Shown here piece after piece: positions 35,361 to 45,913 of a DNA stretch of 64,000 bases. The stretch is from Phycomyces nitens (Eukaryota > Mucoromycota > Mucoromycetes > Mucorales > Phycomycetaceae), in contig JAHRBC010000006.1 of the NCBI GenBank assembly GCA_022702545.1, forward strand, positions 2,108,001 through 2,172,000. Direction: 5' to 3'. Position 1 is the first letter of the stretch. Every line of letters begins with the position of its first letter. A program made the translations under genes and the position numbers. The notes under the pieces are model-generated. The model made no database searches and was not told where the DNA came from. It worked only from the letters and a program-made list of their open reading frames with translations.

Positions 35361-36337
35361 TGACGCGTGTGGTGCTTGGCGATGTGGTAGATGTTGATAA
35401 AGAAGAAATTGAATAAAACAAATATAGAAATATAAAAGAATGAATAAAAGATATCGCCGGGTTTGAGGGTAATGGGTTCAAAATAGGGTAAAAAGTGAGT
35501 GTCTATTCCACAAGAACACTCTAAATACAAATAACAAGGGGGTTAAGTTCTCTATTCCACAAGAGAGACTTGATAAAATGATATAAGGAAATAACTGAAC
35601 TCAAGTGAGAACAATTAAGATACAACAATGAAACTACAAAGAGGGGTACAAATAATATAATCAAAACCAATCCACTGCGGGGACTTGGTTAAAACAAAAA
35701 GATAATAAACAGAAAATCGACAAGAGAAATAGCAACCGTGTGCCTCGAAAACTTGTAGTCAGAATATAAGACAGATGATAATCCTCGTTTATTGAAAGAA
35801 TTCAAAGGGGTATTTATACTACTTTGTGGATAAACGATATTGAACAATTCTACTTAGATGATGTAAATTGTTATAAGAAAATGGGCTAAGAGACATCAGT
35901 GACTATCGTATAATGCTCGGTTAAAAGAAAATGAGAAGTGTCTTTAACAATTTTGGTAAAAGACAACCTTCAAGGAAAACTAAAGAGAAAAATGAAATAA
36001 TGTAAAAAGGATTTCTAAACTAAATTGATGTTCTTTACTGAAAGTGTTAAGAACAGAGCAACGGAAAAATGTAATAAATTAATTGGCTAATTTTTAGTCG
36101 AAGAAAATAGTACTTGAGAAATTTGACTAAGTCAACATCCTCTTTAACAAAAATGGGATGGACAAGATCACAGGAGAAAAAGGAAAAGGAGTGAAATAAT
36201 CGCAATCGTTGGGCCGCCGTCGGTGTTACAAATACATTCCTGCCAGAAAGACCTTGAGTCCATTAAACATCATGGGCCAGAAGGGGTTTGGTCCAGGCAA
36301 GTGCAAAAAGCCGACAAAACCATAACGCAACGCGTCA
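35361..36337 (-). repeat. LTR4 of the array
   Basis: The LTR runs TGACGCGTGTGGTGC...CAACGCGTCA. AAAAG separates it from LTR5. The minus-strand TATA/AATAAA module is near 35785-35820. It is well diverged from the other LTRs and contains no gene. Confidence 0.7.
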
Positions 36338-36342
36338 AAAAG

Positions 36343-37021
36343 TGATGCGTGATGTGTTTGTATGGTTGTGTATGGTAACCGAACGGGCGACAAATAAAAT
36401 ATATAAAAGAAACAATGAAAGAACCAGTAAAAGACTAACAAAACTCAACAGAAATATCCCCAAAATGACCAGGCAAAATATAATTGCTCTTCAGAGATCG
36501 AGAGCTTAAACTCAAAAGAATAAAATAACTGTAAAATTGATCGTAAAACTGACTGATAATATTTATTCATTAGAAAAGAATGTCTTTTATAGACAAAGAA
36601 AATAACTAAAAGAATAACCAAAAAATGAAATAATAAAATAATAAAATGATGCCATCAAGGCCAAAGGAAAAATATAATAAAAAAAAATACTATAACATAG
36701 TAAAGAAAGGGGTAAGACAAAGAAGTAGGGGAAATAAACTAAAGAAGTACAGAATGGTGCAATCCTGCAAGAAAGTGAGAAAGGATTCACAAAGGAAATA
36801 TAAAAGGAAAGAGTATAAAAAAGGAAATAATAAAATGTGATAAAATAAAATAAAGAAAAATTGAAAAGAAAGAGAAATAAAGAAACTCGGGGATCGGCCA
36901 TCCTTACTCGGCTCGGACTTCTTCTTTGGACTGGTCCGGCCTCCGACCCCTCCTAGGCCTGTTCCGGGCCCTTGGTCCGGCTTCATGGTCGAAACCGAAC
37001 CTGCCCACAACACACGTGTCA
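36343..37021 (-). repeat. LTR5, 3' LTR of the gag-protease element
   Basis: It runs from TGATGCGTGATG to ACACGTGTCA (plus-strand reading), with the minus-strand TATA module near 36557-36590. It is less like the partner LTR than LTR1 is. Confidence 0.85.
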
Positions 37022-37104
37022 AATCTCCCCCGTCTAGGTTGAGACCATCGGGGAAAGAGAAAACCAAAGCATAGAGAAACGGAAAACAAGGTGCATAAAA
37101 AGGA

Positions 37105-38508
37105 TCAGACAGGAAAGGAAAGAGAAGAAAACCAAAAGGAGCGAAAACCTGATTGACCAACAATCCGAGAGAGAGATGGACCATACTTGCTGGTAAAAAC
37201 CGGACCGGAAAGACCTCCAAGGTCACCAAACGCACCAGAAGCAGAAACCAACGACATCCCAAAACCGGGAAGAGACTCTCCCCCACACAGATCTTCCTCG
37301 CCAAACTGCCCTGAGGACTCCTCCTCACTCACCCCTGCCAACATCACCTCAACCTCATCGTCCAACCTACGATCTTCCTGAAGGGCTTCTTTACCTGTGG
37401 GCCCTTCCCCCACTTCAGACTCCTTTCGGACACCGACCGAAAAGACAGGCACTGCCATATTCACCAACGAGTAGCTTCTTGACTGGCCTTGAAGCTCCAC
37501 GCTGCCCGTGCCGTGCTTAGTCGGTATGACTATTCGAGAATCCTTCAGCCGCAGCTGAACATCGTACATCCGGAACCAGGACATACCCAAGAGACACAGA
37601 TCGGGATTCACCTCGCCATCCTTGATACACATTGTATCCGGCCTCAGCTTGCCAGCCACACGAATTGGAACGTTCATTGTGATATCACACGGAGCATGGG
37701 CCTGACCATCCAGACTTGACAACGGAATCTTGTCACCATTCGGGACCAACCCAAGCCTTACCGCCAATGTCTTGCTGATAACGGACACACTGGCCCCAGA
37801 GTCAAAAATGGCTGGAATAACTTGGTCGTTGATTGTGATCGGCGCCCTCAGAGGTTGACTAGAGACAAACTTTTTATAGTCGTACTCATAGTCGTACACC
37901 GTGTCATCGCTCTCATAACCACCCAAGTCAATTTCAGAATCATCGACCACCTCACCAGACTGCACACTCTGCGACTCCCAGGCATCCGAGTAAAACTCTA
38001 CCGATTCCTCTGACGACTCTTCATTGTTCACCATGTTGACCTCCGGAACAACCACCTTCCTCTTTCGGCCAGACAAAAACCGCAAACCATCCTTCATGTC
38101 CTTGGACGCACCACGGTCCAACACCAACCAGTCCGCAACTGAGAGACCAGCATCAGCACTCTTCAACTTCTCCCATACATCCCTCCGATGTAGTTTGACA
38201 GGGAGTTGTCTTGGAGGCTGACGCACCTGCCGAGCCTTCTGAGTCCCAACGGGGACCAACGGTTCCACAACCGGAGCCATGCTTACGTCCTGCTGGCCAT
38301 ACACCGATTGATCAGGGAAAGTGTTGAACTGACCCTGCATGTACTGTTGCTGTTGAAGCGGCAGTACCGACTTGACTGCTTCAGCCGAATACACCGGCGA
38401 AGTCACCACCATATTGATCGCGGGATCCTCCTGCTCCACAAACACCTGAGATTGATTACGGGCATCAGCAAAACTTACTGACGCCCTCTGCCTTTTCCCA
38501 AAACATCT
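37105..38508 (-). CDS. pro: Aspartic protease domain protein (pro), reached by -1 frameshift from gag
   Basis: The frame is open from 38508 and overlaps the end of gag in the -1 frame, so the protein probably has no start of its own. It carries a retropepsin-like core with the catalytic IFDSGASVSVI motif (about residue 215 from the GTG at 38445) and LLGMSW further on. Long acidic and low-complexity stretches flank it. A retropepsin would process the Gag and Gag-Pro precursors in the particle. No reverse transcriptase or integrase motif follows; the C-terminal 100 residues are acidic and Gly-rich and unassigned. The normal Ty3 order continues into RT, so this is a truncated polyprotein type. 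Confidence 0.82.
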   Translation of the reverse strand, partial: RCFGKRQRASVSFADARNQSQVFVEQEDPAINMVVTSPVYSAEAVKSVLPLQQQQYMQGQFNTFPDQSVYGQQDVSMAPVVEPLVPVGTQKARQVRQPPRQLPVKLHRRDVWEKLKSADAGLSVADWLVLDRGASKDMKDGLRFLSGRKRKVVVPEVNMVNNEESSEESVEFYSDAWESQSVQSGEVVDDSEIDLGGYESDDTVYDYEYDYKKFVSSQPLRAPITINDQVIPAIFDSGASVSVISKTLAVRLGLVPNGDKIPLSSLDGQAHAPCDITMNVPIRVAGKLRPDTMCIKDGEVNPDLCLLGMSWFRMYDVQLRLKDSRIVIPTKHGTGSVELQGQSRSYSLVNMAVPVFSVGVRKESEVGEGPTGKEALQEDRRLDDEVEVMLAGVSEEESSGQFGEEDLCGGESLPGFGMSLVSASGAFGDLGGLSGPVFTSKYGPSLSRIVGQSGFRSFWFSSLSFPV

Positions 38509-39407
38509 TCATCGCTCACTTTCCTAGGACAGCTGGCCTGAACGTGACCATCTTCCTCACACCAGGAACAGCGCAGCACTTGGGAACCAGCAGAATCGCC
38601 CTCACCAGGGGCAAAACCCGAACCAGAGGCAAAACCAGGACCAGAAAAACCAGGACCAGAGAAACCATGACCAGAGAAACCAGGACCAGAACCAAAACCA
38701 GGCGCACCAAAACCGGACGCACCAAAACCAGAAGCATAAGTGTCCACCAAGTGGACCTTCATCGTCTTGAACTCCTGAATGAGCTCAGACAGAGAGTTCT
38801 CGACGGAACTTCTCTCCAAACCAGAACCTTCAGAGTGGGAGTTTCCTCTGCCAGAAACCGAACCAAACCGAGAACCAGAACAACGATACTTCTCCTCTAC
38901 AGACTCGACCTTGATGGCCAACTTGACCATCTCTTCCCAAGACCAGGGGACACCAATCTTCTCAACTTTGTAGGCCACCTCCCTCCTGAGGGCCTTCAAC
39001 AAGATTCTTACTTTCTGCGACTCATTCGTGAGCGCAACCAGACCAAAGAGTTCTTGCAACCTCAGAGCGATATCTCCTATGCTCTGACCTTCACCTTGAC
39101 GGACTTCTTCGATTTCGTCCCACCATATATCCTCCATATGGCGCGAAGCAAATTGTCCCTTGAATTCTTCAACGAACTTCTCCCAAGTGACCACCTCGTC
39201 TTCCTTGATCGCCCACCATTTCGCCGCGATCCCCCGAAAGTGCGTTGCCACAACCAGAATGGCCTCCTCATCGCTCATGCCAACGCCACGACGCAATCGA
39301 TCCAGATGCTTTAACCAGGCGAGGGCCTCGGAGTTGGATCCACCCACAAAGATTTCCGGAGCAGAGAGATACTTGGAGATGTTTACTGACGGCATTTTCC
39401 ACAGCAC
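38475..39407 (-). CDS. gag: Gag capsid-nucleocapsid protein
   Basis: 310 residues. The N-terminal half resembles the retrotransposon Gag capsid domain (AATHFRGIAAKWWAIKED and EEFKGQFASRH, about residues 50-95). A FSGPGF/GFGASGF Gly-Phe repeat runs about residues 225-270. A CCHC zinc knuckle follows (C-SW-C-EEDG-H-VQAS-C, near residue 285). It packages the element RNA into particles. Its stop at 38475-38477 lies within the protease frame. It starts at the first ATG of the frame, about 70 bp after the LTR. The frame is intact. Confidence 0.88.
   Translation of the reverse strand: MLWKMPSVNISKYLSAPEIFVGGSNSEALAWLKHLDRLRRGVGMSDEEAILVVATHFRGIAAKWWAIKEDEVVTWEKFVEEFKGQFASRHMEDIWWDEIEEVRQGEGQSIGDIALRLQELFGLVALTNESQKVRILLKALRREVAYKVEKIGVPWSWEEMVKLAIKVESVEEKYRCSGSRFGSVSGRGNSHSEGSGLERSSVENSLSELIQEFKTMKVHLVDTYASGFGASGFGAPGFGSGPGFSGHGFSGPGFSGPGFASGSGFAPGEGDSAGSQVLRCSWCEEDGHVQASCPRKVSDEDVLGKGRGRQ
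38493..38499 (-). promoter_or_regulatory. Candidate -1 ribosomal frameshift site GGGAAAA
   Basis: The heptamer G GGA AAA lies in the gag frame 15 nt before the gag stop codon, inside the gag/protease overlap, and fits the X XXY YYZ slippery pattern. A downstream structure was not computed. An alternative is a 33-nt intron-like GTAAGT...CTCAG string just after the stop, which is shorter than the other introns here. Confidence 0.55.
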
Positions 39408-39478
39408 GGTTTAGAGTTTTGAAAAATAAATAAAATAAAGAATAGGAATAATTCAATTCCTCGGCACGACCTCCAATT

Positions 39479-40230
39479 TGACGCGTGATGTGTGTATACG
39501 GTTGTGTATAGTGACGAACGACAGCAAATAATAAAACGATAATAAAGATAAAGAAAATGACTAACGAAACTCAACAGTATATTCCCAAAATGTAACCGGG
39601 CAAAATATCACTGCTCTTCAGAGATCGAAAAGTACAAATAAAATAAAATAGAACCGGTATTAAACCCAACGAAAGATATCTTTTATTGATTGAAAACTGA
39701 ATGTCTTTTATAGACATTCAGAATCAAAAAAGAATAACTGAAAATAATAAAATAAATGGATGGAATTGTGCCATCGCAGTCAAGGTAAAACAAAGAATAA
39801 AGAAATAAGTGAATAAAATGATGTAATTCTAGACAAGTGTGATAAAGTATAGTATAAAAATATTGTAAAAATAATAAAGGTAAAAATGGAAGAAGTACAT
39901 TGTACAAAGACAATTGTTTAAAGAGGTGTAAAATGATGCAATCCTGCAAGAAGGTGTCAAGGATTCACAAAAGAAATAGGAAAGGAAATAATATAAAAAA
40001 GGAAATAAATAAATGTGATAAAATAAAAACGGGAAAAGACTGGGAAGAAAGAAAAATATAGAAACTCGGGGATCGCCCAGCCAACGTCACCTCACCGGAA
40101 ACCCGCCCAACTCACTCGGCTTGGACTTCTTACTCGGACTTGTCCGGCCACCGACCCCTCCTACGTCTATGTCCAGGCCCTTGGTCCGGCTTCATGGTCG
40201 AAACCAAATTTGCCCACAACACACGTGTCA
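39479..40230 (-). repeat. LTR6, 5' LTR of the gag-protease element
   Basis: It runs from TGACGCGTGATG to ACACGTGTCA (752 bp). It contains the intact site (TCTAGACAAGTGTG near 39831) that element A interrupts in LTR1. The minus-strand TATA/AATAAA module is near 39680-39715. Confidence 0.88.
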
Positions 40231-40239
40231 AAAGAGTAT

Positions 40240-40312
40240 GCCGCAATAGCTCAGCTGGGAGAGCGTTAGACTGAAGATCTAAAGGTCGTGTGTTCAATCC
40301 ACACTTGTGGCA
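40240..40312 (+). tRNA. tRNA-Phe (GAA)
   Basis: A 73-nt cloverleaf: acceptor GCCGCAA pairs with TTGTGGC (one G-U), D stem GCTC/GAGC, anticodon stem TTAGA/TCTAA with loop CTGAAGA (anticodon GAA), T stem GTGTG/CACAC with TTCAATC loop, discriminator A. No intron and no CCA encoded. All stems pair, so it looks functional. The gag-protease element ends 9 bp upstream and the Ty3 element E starts 23 bp downstream. Confidence 0.97.
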
Positions 40313-40335
40313 TGTACTTTTGTGAAAATGTCTAT

Positions 40336-40646
40336 TGTCGGACATTATTTTGATGAATCCGTAAAATCTGAAGATGATTAACCGCAGTACTTCTTTATGC
40401 GCAGTAACATCTTCCTGAGCATTAACCGCAGTACAATGTCTCTTCTTTTATGAAAATATCATATAATAACTACTGCGGATAATGCGCAGTATTAGTTAGA
40501 GAACTATATAAGATAACCAAAGTCATAATAATAAAAAGTATCTTTTATCCTCTCTTTGATTTTACGTATACTCCTGTTTCCCCAGTGGGATTGACCTTTT
40601 GGCTTTGTTATAGTAAAAGGAAGACCATCCCAGATCAGGAACGACA
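40336..40646 (+). repeat. 5' LTR of element E
   Basis: 311 bp. It contains a TATA-like CTATATAAG near 40503 and four copies of an AxCCGCAGTA-like motif or its inverse (GCGCAGT), possibly regulatory. It is identical to 45328-45638 as read. Confidence 0.95.
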
Positions 40647-40682
40647 ATTGGTAGCTGAAGCTATTTTTCCTCCTAATAAATT

Positions 40683-41804
40683 TTGATGAATCCGGTTGAA
40701 AGACACCAAGAAACACTTGACAACAAAACACTTAGCCAGTTCGAGATTGAAGAACGAGTCCAGAACTTGTTACCCAGCGAACTAGTAACCGACTATAAGA
40801 AGAACCGGTGTGTACCATACGTACCCGAAGAACAAAGAATCAAGAGTACTCCTGCACGAGAAGAAAAGTGGTCCGAACTTGCCCAACACCTTGCCGCGAC
40901 ACTAACAGGAAAGAACAGAAAACCAGAAGAAATGGCCCCTCCACCTGTCACAGTCACAGCCGAAGCCATAGCAGCAGCTGTGGCTGAAGCGATGAAGGCA
41001 GTAACTGCACAGCAAGACTCGCGAGCAGAACGTATAAAACAACCAGATTGTTTTAGAGGAGAACGATCTGCCGCAGTTGTCGATGGTTGGCTGCGCGCAG
41101 TCGAACGTTACACCAAGTACTACAATTTCACCCCCACCAGAGCCTGTGATTTTGCAGTGAACCTGCTGCGTGACCGAGCCGACACTTGGTGGCGACGAAT
41201 GGAACTCAAGGAGAAGCATCCAACAACCTGGGACGAATTTAGACTTGCTCTTTCAGGAGAATTCCGCCCAGTATACTCGTTACAGACCTCTAGGGACCGC
41301 CTCGCAAGACTATACCAAAGAGGAACTGTGGCCGAGTACATCGATGCCTTCCAAGACATCCAGTTGGAGCTTCCTGGGATGAACGACGAAGAAGCTCTTG
41401 ACAAGTTTGTCCGAGGTCTCCACCCAAGTGTGCGTGGTAATGTCCTTGCTGCCCGCCCTGTCGACGTTGACGATGCCTGTAACATTGCCTTGGCATATGC
41501 CAGTGGTCTCCAGCTTGGTCAACAAGAAATGTACACGCCTGCCCCATTGCCTCAACAATACCAGCCACAGTACCAACCACAATACCAGCAGTATAGTGGA
41601 CCCGAGCCCATGGACCTGGATGCAATCAATGGCCGCCGCAACAACTACCAGTCCCGTCCCCAGCCAGCACGAACCAGTGCTACTTGCCATTGGTGTGGCA
41701 AGCCCGGCCATATCAAGAGGAATTGCAGACAACGCATGGCTGTGATTAAGCAGTTGGATGAGGAGCACCGAAAGAAGCAGGATTTTCGCGAAACACAACC
41801 GTAA
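40683..41804 (+). CDS. gag: Gag of element E
   Basis: 373 residues with a Ty3-type Gag capsid domain. WRRMELKEKHPTTWDEF and FVRGLHPSVR are typical, within about residues 125-290. A Gln/Tyr/Pro-rich linker (QPQYQPQYQQY) follows, then one CCHC knuckle (C-HW-C-GKPG-H-IKRN-C near residue 340). It forms the particle shell and binds element RNA. The stop at 41802-41804 overlaps the pol frame, which is open from 41762 in the -1 frame, so pol is probably made by frameshifting; I see no perfect slippery heptamer. The frame is intact. Confidence 0.93.
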   Translation: MMNPVERHQETLDNKTLSQFEIEERVQNLLPSELVTDYKKNRCVPYVPEEQRIKSTPAREEKWSELAQHLAATLTGKNRKPEEMAPPPVTVTAEAIAAAVAEAMKAVTAQQDSRAERIKQPDCFRGERSAAVVDGWLRAVERYTKYYNFTPTRACDFAVNLLRDRADTWWRRMELKEKHPTTWDEFRLALSGEFRPVYSLQTSRDRLARLYQRGTVAEYIDAFQDIQLELPGMNDEEALDKFVRGLHPSVRGNVLAARPVDVDDACNIALAYASGLQLGQQEMYTPAPLPQQYQPQYQPQYQQYSGPEPMDLDAINGRRNNYQSRPQPARTSATCHWCGKPGHIKRNCRQRMAVIKQLDEEHRKKQDFRETQP

Positions 41805-44800
41805 CGGGAGGTCGGTTGTGTACAATGGAAGAAAATTCCTCCCCACAGGCCAGTATCAATAATGAGCCTATTGAACATTTGAGTAATAAAGAAACTTGTG
41901 ACCAGTATAAAGTTGTTACCAATGAAGAGAACAAGACTATTTCTGAAGAGAACTGTGACCCTTGTCTCACCGCCGATCAAAGTTTTCTTGAAGATCTTCA
42001 CTCTGCTGTGGATACCGATCTCCCTCTGTATGCTGCTACACTCAATGGACAACAGATATTGGTTCTCGTCGATAGTGGTGCTAGTGCAAACTACGTATCC
42101 CCGCAAATCACTCATTTAGCCACACTTGTCACGGATATCCCTGGGCGATCAGTTGAAACTGCCGGCGGACACAGCATTAATATTAATCGAAAAGCCACAT
42201 TAACTCTCTCTCTTAACGGCTATAATGATGTTGTTGATGCCTTCGTGTTCCCCACCAAATTCGACCTGATCCTCGGACGCACATGGTTGCAGAATGCCAA
42301 ACCCGTTCCCGATTGGCATAGTGACAGCTGGTTACTCTCGCGTGATGGCTATGAATTTGTCCTGCGTCCTTATGGTAACCGCCCGATGAAGCCTCACCTG
42401 GGCTACCTCATATCTGCCAAGCAAGTCCAGAAACTCTCTCGGAGGGAGGAGGCTGAATGCTTTTTGTTGCACATCAAGAGCGAGAAAGGTGAAATGACAA
42501 AAGACGAGCAATGGACATCATTGGTGAAAGAGTTTGATGACGTTTTCCAAGATGGTTTGCCCGGATTACCGCCAAGCCGTGATGTTCAACATGTAATAAA
42601 CACTGGCGATGCATACCCTGTTAACAAACCACCGTTCAAGATGAGCCCGCGCGAACTCGACGAGCTCAAGAAACAATTGAAAGAACTCTTAGACCTCGGC
42701 CTCATCCGTCCAAGCTCATCACCTTGGGGTGCACCTATATTGTTTGTGAAAAAGAAGAACGGCGAAATGAGAATGTGTGTTGACTACCGTGCCTTGAACA
42801 AGGTTACTGTCCGTAACAACCACCCCTTACCAAGAATTGACGAGTGTTTGGAACGGCTCCGCGGGTCAAACCATTTCACAAGTCTGGATTTGAAGAGTGG
42901 TTACCACCAAGTACGTATCCAAGACTCTGATGTGCCGAAAACCGCATTCAACACCCGATATGGTCAATACGAGTTCCTGGTCCTGCCTTTTGGTCTGACA
43001 AATGCCCCGCCAACTTTCCAACACCTCATGAATAAGGTTCTTGGAGATTGCTTAGACCAGTTTGCTTTGGTATATTTGGACGACATCCTCATATTCAGCA
43101 AGACCCCCGAAGAACATGCTAAACATGTACGCCATGTGTTGAACCGCCTCCGTGAAGCCAAGTTGATTGCCAACCTCAAGAAATGTGAATTCAACAAGAA
43201 GGAGCTAACTTTCCTTGGTTTCAACGTGTCAGCACAAGGCATACTTCCCTCACCGGACAAGGTCAAGACCATACAAGAATGGATAGCCCCTCCAATGTAC
43301 AAGAAGTCCGGCAATTTATTGGCCTCGCACAACACTACCGACGCTTTATTCCTGGTTTTGCTGGAATTGCTGCCCCATTAACGGATCTCACCAAAGGCAC
43401 AGGGCCGAAGAGACGCCCTATTGTATGGACGGACACATGTCAGGCAAGTTTTGACATCCTCAAGGAAAAACTTAGTACAGCACCGGTACTCCTAGCCCCT
43501 GATATGGACAAACCGTTCCGTATTGAAACTGACGCCTCGGATTTCGGTGTTGGTGCTGTTCTAATGCAAGAAGATGAGGAAGGAATTTGGAAACCATTGG
43601 CGTTTGAATCGAAGAAGTTATCTACCGCTGAAAGATCGTATCCGGCCCAAGAACGCGAGCTACTGGGTATCTTACACGCCTTGCGTACATGGCGGTGTAT
43701 GATCGAAGGAAAGCCGTTCACGGTATACACAGACCACCTCCCACTCAAGTACTTCCGCAGCCAAGTGAAGCCAACTCCTTGCCTAGTAAGATGGATTGCT
43801 GAATTTGAACTATACGACCCTATCATCCAATACAAGCCAGGCAAGGATAACGGTGTTCCCGATGTACTCTCCCGAATGGACGGTCCCGAATTTGATGCCT
43901 CTGCGATTGACTCCATGGAACCCGAATACTTGTACACTATGCCAGACACACAGACTTCCGATTGGCCGAAATTCTATGCTCGTACCGAAGATGAATGGCC
44001 AGAAGATATCAAAGAGTTACTAAATCGACAACGCAATAAGTTCGTAGTCCGGGGAACAGAAGGTGTTCAGACTGGTTAAGATTGGTGACACCGTTCAAGA
44101 GATTCGATTTGCACTGTTCACAAAGCGTGCCGATCTGGTAAACAACTTCCACAATGGTTTTGGACATGCTGGTGAAACCACGGTATACGATCTCATGAAG
44201 AAACGTTGGTGGTGGCCAGGCATGCGAAGTCAGATTAAAGAATGGTTGGAAAAGTGCCCTCAATGCCAATTGGCTTCCAACGCGGAACGTAACATCCACC
44301 ATGCACCGATGGAGCCACTGGATATTCCTCCCCCATTCTCACGCTGGCATCTCGATTTCATTGGAGAACTACCCACTACTGTAAATGGAAACCGTTGGAT
44401 TCTTGTTGCAGTTGATTATGCCACTAACTGGCCCATTGCCCGTGCTGTCCCTGCTGCCACTGGTGAAGCCATCGCCAACTTCCTGTACGAAGAAATCGTT
44501 ATGCGTTTTGGCTGCCCTGACGAAATTCTCACTGATCGTGGTGCCAACTTTATGTCGCATATCCTAAAATTCTACATTCAAAAGATCAAGCTGCACCACA
44601 AGTTGACTTCTGCCTTTCACCCCCGGACCAATGGGAAATGTGAACGATTAAATGGTATCCTCAAACAAATGTTGCGCAAATATGTCCATGGAGCTATACA
44701 TCGTTGGGACGAATATCTGGAGACTTCACTTTGGGCTTGCCGAATCAGAAAGCACCGCACGACTGGGTTTAGCCCGTTTTTCTTGACATATGGTCGCGAA

Positions 44801-45373
44801 CCCCGTATTCCCGGTGATCCCTTGCGCCCATTCATGGATACATCGATTCCCAATGATCCTGCTCTTGTTTCTGATGGGGCCATTCCTTTTCTTCGTAATC
44901 TCCAACAAGCTCGCATAGATGCTGATGCTCGAGTAGCCGCCAATAGTCAACAAGACAAGGAACGATGGGACTCCATTATGAAACCGCATCAGTTCGCAAT
45001 TGGTGAGCATTTGTTGCTACGACATGAGAACAAATTTGGCTTAGAGTACAACTGGATGGGACCGTACATTGTCGTTGACAAGAACTTTGAAAAGAACATA
45101 TACAAGCTCACTACCATGGAGGGTGTGCCTTATACCTCCTGGGTCCATGCCGATCGCCTCAAGATTGCCAAATCCGATGATTTTCACAATACCTGGTATC
45201 ACCCAACCCCTGCCCGTGCCCAGATGCGCCGTGACCTTGTCTTGGATGCCTCTTCTGCCTTGCCGTTTTCCCTTGTGGATTCCTCTGTGGTTGATCGAGG
45301 ACTATCAACAGTTTCGGGAGGGGGTGATGTCGGACATTATTTTGATGAATCCGTAAAATCTGAAGATGATTAA
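41762..45373 (+). pseudogene. pol: Pol of element E: protease, RT, RNase H, integrase, two frameshifts
   Basis: In order: protease LVDSGASANYVS (about 42070); RT with WGAPILFVKKKNGEMRMCVDY, LDLKSGYHQV and the catalytic YLDDILIF (about 42720-43100); RNase H (IETDASDFGVGAVL, VYTDHLPLKYF, about 43520-43760); and integrase with an HHCC finger (HNGFGHAG to CPQC), DDE residues (HLDFIG, LTDRGAN, NGKCERLNG) and a GPY motif. A 1-nt loss near 43285 and a 1-nt gain near 44070 split the frame into three pieces (to 43381, 43279-44079 and 44063-45373). No chromodomain is seen. The integrase frame runs 46 nt into the 3' LTR. Sequencing error at the two indels is possible. Confidence 0.92.
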
Positions 45374-45638
45374 CCGCAGTACTTCTTTATGCGCAGTAAC
45401 ATCTTCCTGAGCATTAACCGCAGTACAATGTCTCTTCTTTTATGAAAATATCATATAATAACTACTGCGGATAATGCGCAGTATTAGTTAGAGAACTATA
45501 TAAGATAACCAAAGTCATAATAATAAAAAGTATCTTTTATCCTCTCTTTGATTTTACGTATACTCCTGTTTCCCCAGTGGGATTGACCTTTTGGCTTTGT
45601 TATAGTAAAAGGAAGACCATCCCAGATCAGGAACGACA
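45328..45638 (+). repeat. 3' LTR of element E
   Basis: 311 bp, the same as 40336-40646 at every base I compared. It contains the last codons and stop of the integrase frame. Confidence 0.95.
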
Positions 45639-45913
45639 CTATCACACCCACTGATTTTTTACACGTTTTAGGCAATTATTTCGCTAAAAAAAATTATTAT
45701 TGGCTGTGAGTTTGTAATCACTGTTTTTTTGTACTTTTGGTCTATTTTTTGATATATTTTTTAATCTCCTATGCTTTTCTGGGGGTTTATCTTAAAATAA
45801 ATAATAGCTAACCAATTATATTTTATCACTGATATTGAAGCATTTTTACTGGATAATAAAAAGATGGGCATTCAGAATTAACGACCAATAGGAACCGAAT
45901 TTTGATACATTAA

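Larger units (their letters stand above)
36343..40230 (-). mobile_element. Ty3/gypsy-type gag-protease retrotransposon next to the tRNA gene
   Basis: LTRs at 36343-37021 and 39479-40230 flank a 2.46-kb internal region with gag and protease only. Reverse transcriptase, RNase H and integrase are absent, so it would need an autonomous partner. AAAG flanks both ends (36339-36342 and 40231-40234). On the minus strand a TGGAGGTCGTGCC primer-binding site directly follows the 5' LTR, and a purine tract (GGGGGAGA) precedes the 3' LTR near 37023-37035. The insertion lies 9 bp upstream of the tRNA-Phe. The two LTRs differ in length (679 and 752 bp) and sequence. Confidence 0.88.
40336..45638 (+). mobile_element. 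Ty3/gypsy LTR retrotransposon E, full length
   Basis: Two 311-bp LTRs (TGTCGG...ACGACA) that I read as identical flank a gag-PR-RT-RNase H-integrase internal region, the Ty3/gypsy order. CTAT is duplicated (40332-40335 and 45639-45642). A TGGTAGCTGAAGC primer-binding site begins 2 bp after the 5' LTR at 40649. A purine-rich GGGAGGGGG tract precedes the 3' LTR. Identical LTRs indicate recent insertion, yet pol has two single-base frameshifts. Confidence 0.95.

Noticed and set aside
38476..38510. 33-nt intron joining gag to protease
   Set aside because: It is far shorter than the other introns here, and splicing there would not restore the protease frame; a -1 frameshift at GGGAAAA does.
38544..39314. 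256-codon plus-strand frame opposite gag
   Set aside because: It is the antisense shadow of the Gly/Phe repeat and capsid region of gag; it has no motif of its own.
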